A DNA stretch of 64,000 nucleotides, from contig NZ_JBJFZU010000003.1 of NCBI RefSeq assembly GCF_045032955.1, positions 186,001 through 250,000 of the forward strand. The letters run 5' to 3'. Position numbers and translations under genes: made by a program. Below are positions 55,552-62,918 of the stretch, piece by piece. The first letter of the stretch is position 1. Every line of letters starts with the position of its first letter. Source of the DNA: Ornithinicoccus sp045032955 (GTDB taxonomy: Bacteria; Actinomycetota; Actinomycetes; Actinomycetales; Dermatophilaceae). The notes beneath the pieces are model-generated. The model made no database searches, was not told the DNA's origin, and saw nothing but the letters and a program-made list of their open reading frames with translations.

Positions 55552-55626
55552 GGCTGCGACGCTACGAGCTGGCGGACTCCCGGGGCCCGTCCCGGAAGTC
55601 ACGACTTCTGGGCGTCGCAGCCATGA
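55548..55626. promoter_or_regulatory. Divergent control region with a 15-bp inverted repeat
   Basis: TCATGGCTGCGACGC (55548-55562) is the exact inverse of GCGTCGCAGCCATGA (55612-55626). Inside lies a second inverted repeat, CCCGGAAGT (55591-55599) / ACTTCTGGG (55604-55612), with a GAAGT-CACG-ACTTC core. These are good candidate sites for the LuxR-type response regulator encoded downstream. The region separates the ABC exporter (-) and the kinase (+). Confidence 0.6.
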
Positions 55627-55660
55627 CGTTCGGCACGGGTGCCCGGTCGGTGCCCGGTCG

Positions 55661-55666
55661 TAGGCT
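55661..55666 (+). promoter_or_regulatory. Leaderless -10 box (TAGGCT) of the histidine kinase
   Basis: TAGGCT is followed by 7 bases (GAGACGC) and then ATG 55674, which supports 55674 rather than the earlier ATG 55623 as the start. Confidence 0.5.
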
Positions 55667-55673
55667 GAGACGC

Positions 55674-56777
55674 ATGCAGCGACCCGGCACCGAGGTATGG
55701 GCGGGGTTGGTGATGCTCGTGCTCTCCGGTGCCGTGGCAGTGCCCGTCGTCACGGGGATCGCCGATCCCACGGTCCCGCGCGGCTGGTGGGTCGTCACCT
55801 TCGCCGTCTTCCTCGGCACGCTGCTGCTGTCGCTCTCGGAGACCCCGCGGCTCCGGATCCGGTATGCGGCCTACGCGAGCTCGGTGGTGCTCGCCTGGGT
55901 GGTGGTCCTGACCCTGCCGCAGATGGGTCTGGTGCTGATCCTGCTGGTGCTCACCGCGGCCTGCAGCGTCTACCTGCTGCCCCTGTGGGGCTCACTGCTC
56001 GTGGTGGGCCTCAATACCGTGGTGGTCGTCGCCGTCGTCCGGCCGCTGGGCGAGAACGCCCCCGAGAGCGTCGTCACGGTCGGCTTCTACCTGATGATCC
56101 AGCTGGCCTCGATGCTGAGCTCGGCGACCCTGCTGAGGGAGCGTCAGATGCGACTGGAGATCACCGCCGCCAACGTGGAGCTGCAGGCGGCCGGGGTCCT
56201 GCTCTCGGACGCGACCCGCACGGCCGAGCGGCTGCGGATCTCCCGGGAGCTGCACGACCAGATCGGCCACCAGCTCACGGTGCTGACCCTGCGGCTGGAG
56301 ACGGCGCGGCACGTGGACGAGGCCGCGGCGAGGGAGCACCTCGAGCACGCGGACCGGGTCGCCCGCGAGCTGCTGCGAGACGTCCGTTCGACGGTCGGCC
56401 TGCTGCGCACGCAGGCCCCTGACCTGGAGAGCTCGTTGCAGGAGATGACGCGCGGGCTGCCGGGCCTGCAGGTGTCGGTGGAGGTGGACCCGGGGGTGCG
56501 GCTGGAGGAGCCGCTCAGCACCGCCCTGGTGCGGGCCGCCCAGGAGGCGGTCACCAACACCATCCGGCACGCCCAGGCGCAGCAGCTGCGGATCGAGGTC
56601 GGCCTGCGGGACGCGCACGTGGTGCTGGTGGCGCAGGACGACGGCTACGGGGACCGCGACCTGGTGCTCGGCAACGGCCTGCTCGGTCTGCGCGAACGCC
56701 TCTCCACGCTCGGTGGGGAGGTCACCCTGGACGGTCGCGACGGCTTCCGGCTCACCGCCTCGGTCCCTGTCCCATGA
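55674..56777 (+). CDS. Sensor histidine kinase, NarL/DesK type
   Basis: A 367-residue membrane sensor with about six hydrophobic spans in the first 140 residues (WAGLVMLVLSGAVAVPVV onward), a short coiled linker, and a HisKA_3 dimerisation helix RISRELHDQIGHQLTVL with the phosphorylated histidine near H194. The HATPase domain follows (QEAVTNTIRHA, DDGYG, GLLGLRERLSTLGG). It should autophosphorylate and pass phosphate to the next gene product. ATG 55674 is preferred over ATG 55623 because of the leaderless -10 box. It overlaps the regulator gene by 4 bases. Confidence 0.92.
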   Translation: MQRPGTEVWAGLVMLVLSGAVAVPVVTGIADPTVPRGWWVVTFAVFLGTLLLSLSETPRLRIRYAAYASSVVLAWVVVLTLPQMGLVLILLVLTAACSVYLLPLWGSLLVVGLNTVVVVAVVRPLGENAPESVVTVGFYLMIQLASMLSSATLLRERQMRLEITAANVELQAAGVLLSDATRTAERLRISRELHDQIGHQLTVLTLRLETARHVDEAAAREHLEHADRVARELLRDVRSTVGLLRTQAPDLESSLQEMTRGLPGLQVSVEVDPGVRLEEPLSTALVRAAQEAVTNTIRHAQAQQLRIEVGLRDAHVVLVAQDDGYGDRDLVLGNGLLGLRERLSTLGGEVTLDGRDGFRLTASVPVP

Positions 56778-57418
56778 CCCGGGTCGTGGTCGTCGACGAC
56801 CAGACGCTGGTGCGGCAGGGGATCCGTGGGCTGCTCGTGGTGGCGGGGATCGACGTGGTGGGGGAGGCCGACGACGGCCTGCGCGGTGTCGAGATGATCA
56901 GGGAGGTCGAGCCGGACGTGGTGCTGATGGACCTCAGGATGCCGCGCCATGACGGCATCTGGGCCTTGGAGACGCTGCACGCGGAGGGCCTGGAGGTCCC
57001 CGTGCTGGTGCTGACCACCTTCGACGACGACGAGCTCGTGCTCCGGGCGTTGCGCGCAGGGGCACGTGGCTACCTGTTGAAGGACGTGACGCTGGACCAG
57101 CTCACGCACGCGGTCACCAGCCTCGCGGCGGGCGGGACGCTCATCGCCCCCGCGATCACCGACCGCCTGCTCCGGGCCATCCGTACCGGTCCACGGCACA
57201 CCGACCCGGCGTTGCCCCCGAGCCCCGAGCTCACTGCCCGTGAGCTCGAGGTGCTGCACCTGGTGGCCGGCGGGTTCAGCAACCGCCAGGTGGCGGTGGC
57301 GCTCCACCTGGCCGAGGGCACCGTGAAGAACCACCTCTCCACGATCCTGGCCAAGCTCGGCGCGCGGGACCGGACGAACGCCGTGCTGCGGGCGCTGCAC
57401 GACGGCATCCTGGGGTGA
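56774..57418 (+). CDS. LuxR/NarL-family response regulator
   Basis: A 214-residue two-domain regulator. The receiver has DD (8-9), the phosphoacceptor D53 in VVLMDLRMP, the switch threonine in LTTFDDD and the lysine in YLLKD. The LuxR helix-turn-helix is LTARELEVLHLVAGGFSNRQ...VKNHLSTILAKLGA. ATG 56774 overlaps the kinase stop. It probably controls the divergent ABC exporter through the palindromes at 55548-55626. Confidence 0.94.
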   Translation: MTRVVVVDDQTLVRQGIRGLLVVAGIDVVGEADDGLRGVEMIREVEPDVVLMDLRMPRHDGIWALETLHAEGLEVPVLVLTTFDDDELVLRALRAGARGYLLKDVTLDQLTHAVTSLAAGGTLIAPAITDRLLRAIRTGPRHTDPALPPSPELTARELEVLHLVAGGFSNRQVAVALHLAEGTVKNHLSTILAKLGARDRTNAVLRALHDGILG

Positions 57419-57503
57419 ACCGCGCCGACGGAGAGGGAGCACCAGGCGCACGGGCGTAGCGTGAGTCCTGATCGCGACGGAGTCCCCCAGAGCAAGGAGC
57501 GCC

Positions 57504-58457
57504 ATGTCCGCGCACGAGATGTCCGCGCCCGAGCCGGCGGACCCCAGGGTCCTGGTGCTGAGCAACCCGGGGGCGGGGTCCTCGGAGGAGGACGTCGTCG
57601 AGCGGGTGTGCCGGGTCCTCCGGCAGCACAGCCCGTCCGGGGTGCAGGTGTGCCGGCCGGGTCCGGACCAGGAGTATGCCGAGGTGGTGGCCACGGCGGT
57701 GGGCCGGGACGTGGTCGTCCTCGGCGGCGACGGCTCGGTGCACCGGCTGCTGCAGGCGCTGCACGACCAGGACCTGCTGGGCCGGGTCGGCGCGATCGGG
57801 GTGGTGCCGATGGGCACCGGCAACGACCTGGCCCGTGGTGCGGACCTGCCCCTCGACCCCGAGGAGGCGGCGGTGGTCGCGGCCACCGGTTCGCCCGTGC
57901 ACCGCGAGCTGGTGCTGGACGACGAGGGTGTGATCACGGTCAACGCGGTGCACGCCGGGGTCGGCGCCGAGGCCACCGCGCAGGCCGGTGAGGTCAAGGG
58001 CGTGCTCGGGGCGATGGCCTACGGGGTGGGGGCGCTGCAGGCCGGGCTCACCTCCCGTGGGTGGAACCTGCGGGTGGTGGTGGACGACGAGGTCGTCGCC
58101 GACGGCACCGACCCGGTGCTGCTGGTCACCCTGGCCCTGGGTCCCTCGGTCGGCGGCGGCACGCCGGTCGCGCCCGACGCCCGCCCGGGGGACGGGGTGG
58201 TCGAGGTGCTGGTCGCGCACGGGGTGTCCCCGCTGGCCCGGGTCGGGCTGGCCGCGGACCTGCGCAGCGGCCGGCACGTCGAGCGGGAGGACGTCAGCCT
58301 GACCTCCGGGCGCAGCGTGCGCATCGAGGCGGTCGCCGAGGACGACGCCTTCCGGGTCAACACCGACGGCGAGGTCGCCCCGGAGCGCACCCTCGCGCGG
58401 AGCTGGCGGATGCTCGACCAGGGGTGGACGCTGCGGGGGCCGCAGCAGGAAGGGTGA
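57504..58457 (+). CDS. Diacylglycerol kinase-family lipid kinase
   Basis: A 317-residue protein of the DAGK catalytic family. GGDGSVH (residues 74-80) and MGTGNDLAR (103-111) form the nucleotide and substrate site, and a C-terminal beta-sandwich ends with DAFRVNTDGEVAPERTL. It may phosphorylate a diacylglycerol or a related lipid. The start is supported by AAGGAG 7 bases upstream. TAGCGT near 57457 could be its -10. Confidence 0.9.
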   Translation: MSAHEMSAPEPADPRVLVLSNPGAGSSEEDVVERVCRVLRQHSPSGVQVCRPGPDQEYAEVVATAVGRDVVVLGGDGSVHRLLQALHDQDLLGRVGAIGVVPMGTGNDLARGADLPLDPEEAAVVAATGSPVHRELVLDDEGVITVNAVHAGVGAEATAQAGEVKGVLGAMAYGVGALQAGLTSRGWNLRVVVDDEVVADGTDPVLLVTLALGPSVGGGTPVAPDARPGDGVVEVLVAHGVSPLARVGLAADLRSGRHVEREDVSLTSGRSVRIEAVAEDDAFRVNTDGEVAPERTLARSWRMLDQGWTLRGPQQEG

Positions 58458-58462
58458 CCCGC

Positions 58463-58478
58463 AGCGGGCTCACCCGCT
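58463..58478. terminator. Bidirectional hairpin between converging genes
   Basis: AGCGGG-CTCA-CCCGCT forms a perfect 6-bp stem between the lipid kinase (+) and the LacI gene (-), covering the latter's stop codon. Confidence 0.4.
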
Positions 58479-59483
58479 CGGCGCGGCGCTCGACTCCCGG
58501 ACGGTCAGCGACCACGGCACCAGCGGGTGCGCCGGCGGCGCGGTCGACCCGTCGATCCGCGCGATGAGCAGGTCCAGCACCGCGGTGGTCAGCGTCCCCA
58601 GGTCGGGGGCGACGGTGGTGAGTGACGGCACGTGGAAGCGGCCCTCGCGGACGTCGTCGAAGCCGCCCACCGCGATGTCCTGCGGCACCTGCACGCCGGC
58701 GTCGTGGCACGCGCGCAACGCCCCGATCGCCATCAGGTCGTTGAACGCGAAGACGGCGTCCGGGCGCAGGTCGGCCGGCAGCGCCAGCAGCTCCTGCATC
58801 CCCCGGTAGCCCTCCTCGCGGCCGAAGCCGGCCACCGTCACCACCCGTTCGGGGGGCAGATCCAGCCCGGCCGCGGCGATCGCCTCGGAGAATCCTTGCA
58901 GCCGCACCGACGCGGTGCCCTCGCGGACCTCGCGCCCGATCGCGGCCAACCGCCGGCGCCCTTGCTCGAGGAAGTGCTCACCCATCGCCCGGGACGCCGC
59001 CACCGAGTCCACCGCCACGTGGTCGAACTGGGTCGGTGCCCGGCGCTCGCCGAGCAGCACCAGGGGGATGTCGTCGGTCCGCTCCGCGATCTCCTCCGCC
59101 GAGGTGGCCAGCGGGCTGAAGATCACCCCGTCCACCATGTGCGCCCGCATCCCGGAGAGCACCAGCCGTTCCTGCGCCGGGTCCGCGTCGGTGATGTCGA
59201 GCAGGAACAGGTAGCCCCGGCGGGTGGCCTCGGCGGAGAGCCGCGCCGCCAGCTCGGCGAAGTAGGGGGAGTCGAGCTCGGGCACCGCCAGGGTGATGAA
59301 GCCGCCCCGCCCGTGCTTGAGCTGGCGCGCGGCCAGGTTGGGCCGGTAGCCCAGCTCCAGCAGTGCCGCGCGCACCTTCTCGCGCATCCCCGCGCTGACG
59401 TTGGGGTGCTCGTTGACGACGTTGGACACGGTCTTGACCGAGACGCCGGCGTGCTGCGCTACGTCCTTGAGTCTGACCGGCAT
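58470..59483 (-). CDS. LacI-family transcriptional regulator of the arabinan importer operon
   Basis: A 337-residue regulator with helix-turn-helix LKDVAQHAGVSVKTVSNVVN (residues 5-24), hinge LGYRPNLAARQLKHG and an effector domain ending VGGFDDVREGRFHVPSLTTV. ATG 59483 has TACGAT (59496-59491, minus strand) 7 bases upstream, a leaderless layout. It is divergent from an ABC importer/GH43 operon and has candidate operators in between, so it probably represses that operon. Confidence 0.92.
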   Translation of the reverse strand: MPVRLKDVAQHAGVSVKTVSNVVNEHPNVSAGMREKVRAALLELGYRPNLAARQLKHGRGGFITLAVPELDSPYFAELAARLSAEATRRGYLFLLDITDADPAQERLVLSGMRAHMVDGVIFSPLATSAEEIAERTDDIPLVLLGERRAPTQFDHVAVDSVAASRAMGEHFLEQGRRRLAAIGREVREGTASVRLQGFSEAIAAAGLDLPPERVVTVAGFGREEGYRGMQELLALPADLRPDAVFAFNDLMAIGALRACHDAGVQVPQDIAVGGFDDVREGRFHVPSLTTVAPDLGTLTTAVLDLLIARIDGSTAPPAHPLVPWSLTVRESSAAPSG

Positions 59484-59535
59484 GGGGCACATCGTATGCC
59501 CGGCGCGACGCGACACGCGTGTCCCCCGCCGGGTC

Positions 59536-59597
59536 TTTACAACGTTGCAAGCCTCAGGGCATACTCGAACCAGCCGATGGCGGTTATCCGTTGTAAA
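59536..59597 (+). promoter_or_regulatory. Promoter and operators of the arabinan importer operon
   Basis: TTTACA (59536-59541) and CATACT (59560-59565), 18 bases apart, make a plausible sigma-70 promoter. A LacI-type palindrome TTACAACGTTGCAA (59537-59550, one mismatched pair) covers the -35. A second, weaker copy with the half-site CGTTGTAA lies at about 59583-59597, downstream of the -10. The leader is about 90 bases before the ribosome binding site AAGGA. Confidence 0.65.
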
Positions 59598-59664
59598 CCA
59601 GGACCGGGCAGGGTGGCCCTCGCCATCCCGCCCCGGAACCCGCAGCCCAGGACAAGGACGTCTG

Positions 59665-61017
59665 ATGAGCCTCCCGCAGAGCACCCGTACCCCCTTCAAC
59701 CGTCGCCTGTTCCTCTCCCTCGCCGCAGCCGGTGGGATGAGCGCGACCCTCGCCGCCTGTGGCGGCGGCACCTCGCCGCGTGACGGCGCCGACCCGGTGG
59801 CCGCCACCGGCGACGGCGGCGCCGGGGGCTACGACGGTCCCGCGGTCGACCTGGCCTTCTGGAACGGCTTCACCGGTGGTGACGGCCCGACGATGAAGGC
59901 GCTGGTCGACACCTTCAACTCCGAGCACGGCAACATCGCGGTGACGATGACCACCATGCAGTGGGCGGACTACTACTCCCGGCTGCCCTCCGCGGTCACC
60001 TCCGGCAACGGTCCGGACATCGGCATCATGCACCTCGACTCGGTCGCCACCAACGCCGCCCGCAACGTCATCCAGCCGCTGGACGACGTGGCCTCCGCGC
60101 TGGAGCTGGCCGAGGCCGACTTCGCCACGGTGCCCTGGCAGGCCGGGATCTACGACGGCCAGCGCTTCGCCATCCCGCTGGACGTGCACCCGCTGGGCTT
60201 CTACTACAACAAGGACGTCATGGAGGAGGCCGGCCTCGACCCGGAGGCCCCGCCGACCGACAACGACAGCTACATGGCGGCGCTGGAGGACCTCAAGGCG
60301 GCCGGGATCGAGGGGCACTGGGCCAGCCCGTTCCCGTTCACCGGTGGGCTGACCCTGCAGGCGCTGATCTACCAGTTCGGCGGCAGCCTCTTCAACGAGG
60401 AGGGCACCCAGGTCACCTGGGGCGAGGCCCCCGGCGTGGAGGCCCTCACCTGGTGGGTGGACCTGGCCAAGAACGGCCACTCCCCGGCCAACGTCGACCA
60501 GGACGCCGACTACGTCGCGCTCAAGAACGGCACCACCGCGTTCAACTGGAACGGCATCTGGCAGATCAACGACCTCAAGCAGTCGGACATCAGCTGGGGC
60601 GTCGCCCCGCTGCCCGACATCGGCGGCTCCGGCGGCGTCTGGGCGGGCTCCCACCAGTTCGTGCTGCCGCGTCAGCGCAGCGAGGACGCGAACAAGGCGC
60701 AGGCCTCGCGGGTCTTCCTCAGCTGGGTCTCCGAGCAGTCGCAGGCGTGGGCCGAGGCCGGGCAGGTGCCGGCCCGCAACTCGGCCCGCGAGACCCCCGA
60801 GTTCGAGGCGCTGCCCGAGCAGGCGGCCCTGGCCGAGCAGCTCGACGACCTCCGCTTCATCCCCACCGTCCCGGGCATCGCCGACTGCATGGCCGAGTTC
60901 GACCGTGCGCTCAACGAGGCCGTCCTCAGCGGCGCCGAGCCGGAGGCCATCCTCGCCGACACCGCGTCCCGCGCCCAGACGATCCTGGACGAGAACGCCT
61001 CGCGCTACAGCGGCTGA
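59665..61017 (+). CDS. Extracellular solute-binding lipoprotein, carbohydrate (CUT1) type
   Basis: A 450-residue binding protein. The N terminus combines a twin-arginine pair (NRRLFLSLAAAGG, R13-R14) with a lipobox (LAAC, cysteine near residue 32), suggesting Tat export followed by lipidation. VDLAFWNGFTGGDGPTMKALV opens the family-1 binding fold. AAGGA lies 6 bases before ATG 59665. It is first in an operon whose last visible gene is a GH43 arabinanase, so arabino-oligosaccharides are the likely ligand; that is inference. Confidence 0.93.
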   Translation: MSLPQSTRTPFNRRLFLSLAAAGGMSATLAACGGGTSPRDGADPVAATGDGGAGGYDGPAVDLAFWNGFTGGDGPTMKALVDTFNSEHGNIAVTMTTMQWADYYSRLPSAVTSGNGPDIGIMHLDSVATNAARNVIQPLDDVASALELAEADFATVPWQAGIYDGQRFAIPLDVHPLGFYYNKDVMEEAGLDPEAPPTDNDSYMAALEDLKAAGIEGHWASPFPFTGGLTLQALIYQFGGSLFNEEGTQVTWGEAPGVEALTWWVDLAKNGHSPANVDQDADYVALKNGTTAFNWNGIWQINDLKQSDISWGVAPLPDIGGSGGVWAGSHQFVLPRQRSEDANKAQASRVFLSWVSEQSQAWAEAGQVPARNSARETPEFEALPEQAALAEQLDDLRFIPTVPGIADCMAEFDRALNEAVLSGAEPEAILADTASRAQTILDENASRYSG

Positions 61018-62036
61018 TGGCGAAGCGCGCCACGTCAGGGGTGGGTGGGCGCAACGGCTCACCCCTGACGCCCTACCTGTTCCTCGCGCCCTACCTGGCC
61101 CTGTTCGTCGCCTTCGTGGCCTTCCCCGCCGTCTACGGGCTGTGGATCAGCCTGCACGACTGGGACTACATGATGGCCTCGCAGCGCTTCCTCGGCCTGC
61201 AGAACTACGCCAACCTGCTCGACCCCGACTCGGTCGTCTTCCGGGACTTCTGGAACGGCATGCGCAACACCCTGCTGTTCACGGTGATCAGCGTGCCCTT
61301 CCTGCTCGTGCTGCCGCTGCTGCTGGCCCTGCTGCTGCAGCAGAAGTTCCCGGGTCGGACGTTCTTCCGGGCCATGTTCTTCGCCCCCTACGTCTTGGGC
61401 GTCGCGGTCATCGGCCTCATGTGGCGCTACCTGCTGGACGGCAACTTCGGGCTGGTCAACGCCTTCCTCGGCACCGACATCTCGTGGACCACCTCGCAGC
61501 CGTGGGCCTGGGTCAGCCTGGTCGGCGTCACCGTCTGGTGGACGCTGGGCTTCAACGCCGTCATCTTCCTGGCCGGCCTGGGTGACATCCCCACCGAGCA
61601 CTACGAGGCGGCCGCCCTGGACGGCGCCGGGTGGTGGGCGAGCTTCGTGCACGTCACCCTGCCCGGCCTGCGTCCGGTGATGATCTTCGTGGTGGTGATC
61701 ACCGTGCTGGCCAGCGCCAACATGTTCGGCCAGTCCTACCTGATCACCCAGGGCGGGCCCTCGCAGTCGACCCAGACGGCGATCATGGTCATCACCGAGC
61801 TGGGGCTGAGCCGCTACCAGATGGGTGCGGCGGCGGCGCAGAGCTACCTGCTCGCCCTCTTCCTGGCCGTCGTCTCGATCGCGAACTTCTGGCTGATGCG
61901 GGACAAGGACGCCGCGGTGCAGGCCAAGGCCCTGCGTGCGCAGCGGCGACGCGGCGGGGGAGGCGGCGACGGGCATACCCCGCTGTCGGACCCGCAGGTC
62001 CCGGCCACCCCCGCGAGCCTGGGGACGGTCCGATGA
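61017..62036 (+). CDS. Sugar ABC transporter permease, MalF type
   Basis: A 339-residue inner-membrane permease starting in a TGATG overlap with the binding-protein stop (61015-61019). Six spans are visible and the EAA loop reads YEAAALDGAGWWASFVHVTLPGL. A short Gly/Arg-rich C-terminal tail (QRRRGGGGGDG) follows the last span. It pairs with the next permease, coupled by ATGA at 62033-62036. Confidence 0.93.
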   Translation: MAKRATSGVGGRNGSPLTPYLFLAPYLALFVAFVAFPAVYGLWISLHDWDYMMASQRFLGLQNYANLLDPDSVVFRDFWNGMRNTLLFTVISVPFLLVLPLLLALLLQQKFPGRTFFRAMFFAPYVLGVAVIGLMWRYLLDGNFGLVNAFLGTDISWTTSQPWAWVSLVGVTVWWTLGFNAVIFLAGLGDIPTEHYEAAALDGAGWWASFVHVTLPGLRPVMIFVVVITVLASANMFGQSYLITQGGPSQSTQTAIMVITELGLSRYQMGAAAAQSYLLALFLAVVSIANFWLMRDKDAAVQAKALRAQRRRGGGGGDGHTPLSDPQVPATPASLGTVR

Positions 62037-62860
62037 GACGCACCGCCCGGAACCCGCTGCTGTGGATCCTGCTGACGCTGCTCTCGGTGGTCTTCGTCGG
62101 GCCGATCGCGGCCATGCTGCTGACCTCGCTGAAGCCGACCGCGGAGGCGCAGTCGGCCGACCCGGACCTGCTGCCGAGCGAGATCACCTTCCGTGCCTAC
62201 GAGGTGCTCTTCACCTCGGCGGACAACCCGGTGCTGCGCTGGTTCATGAACTCGATGCTGGCGGCCACCGCGCACGCGCTGCTGGTCGTGCTGACCGCGT
62301 CGCTGGCCGGGTACGCCCTGGCGCGGATGGACTTCAAGGGCAAGAACGTCATGTTCGGGATGATCATCTCCACGATGTTCGTGCCCGGGTTCATCTTCCT
62401 GATGCCGAACTTCCTCACCCTCGACCGGCTCGGCTGGTTGGACACCCTCGCGGCGATCGTCGTGCCCGGCGCGGCCGGTGCCTTCGGGGTGTTCTTCATG
62501 CGGCAGTTCTTCCTCTCGCTGCCCAAGGAGTTCGAGGAGAGTGCCCGGATCGACGGCGCCGGGCCGTTCACCACGTTCTTCCGGATCATGCTGCCGAACG
62601 CCACCCCGGCGCTGGTGACCCTGCTGGTGCTGAGCTTCCTGGCGAACTGGAACGACTTCATCTGGCCGCTCTACGTGCTCTTCAACGACGCGCGGCTGAC
62701 CCTGCCCATCGGGCTGTCCAAGCTCCAGGGCGCGTACACGATCGACTACCCGGTCATCATGGCCGGCGCCGTCATCGCCTCGCTCCCGGTGCTGCTGCTC
62801 TACGTCTTCGTCCAGCGCTACGTCATCGACGGCGTGGCCACCTCGGGGGTCAAGGGCTGA
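62033..62860 (+). CDS. Sugar ABC transporter permease, MalG type
   Basis: A 275-residue inner-membrane permease with six spans and the EAA loop FEESARIDGAGPFTTFFRIMLP. The overlap with the preceding permease fixes the start. No ATPase gene is included, as in the 5' beta-glucoside operon, so both importers may share one ATPase encoded elsewhere. Confidence 0.93.
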   Translation: MRRTARNPLLWILLTLLSVVFVGPIAAMLLTSLKPTAEAQSADPDLLPSEITFRAYEVLFTSADNPVLRWFMNSMLAATAHALLVVLTASLAGYALARMDFKGKNVMFGMIISTMFVPGFIFLMPNFLTLDRLGWLDTLAAIVVPGAAGAFGVFFMRQFFLSLPKEFEESARIDGAGPFTTFFRIMLPNATPALVTLLVLSFLANWNDFIWPLYVLFNDARLTLPIGLSKLQGAYTIDYPVIMAGAVIASLPVLLLYVFVQRYVIDGVATSGVKG

Positions 62861-62918
62861 GACCCGCACCGTCCTCGCCCCACCCCGCCACGCCCGCCCC
62901 GCATCGAAGGAGATGCCC

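Noticed and set aside
55623..55674. ATG 55623 as the start of the histidine kinase.
   Set aside because: It lies in the inverted repeat with no ribosome binding site, while ATG 55674 has a TAGGCT box at the leaderless distance.
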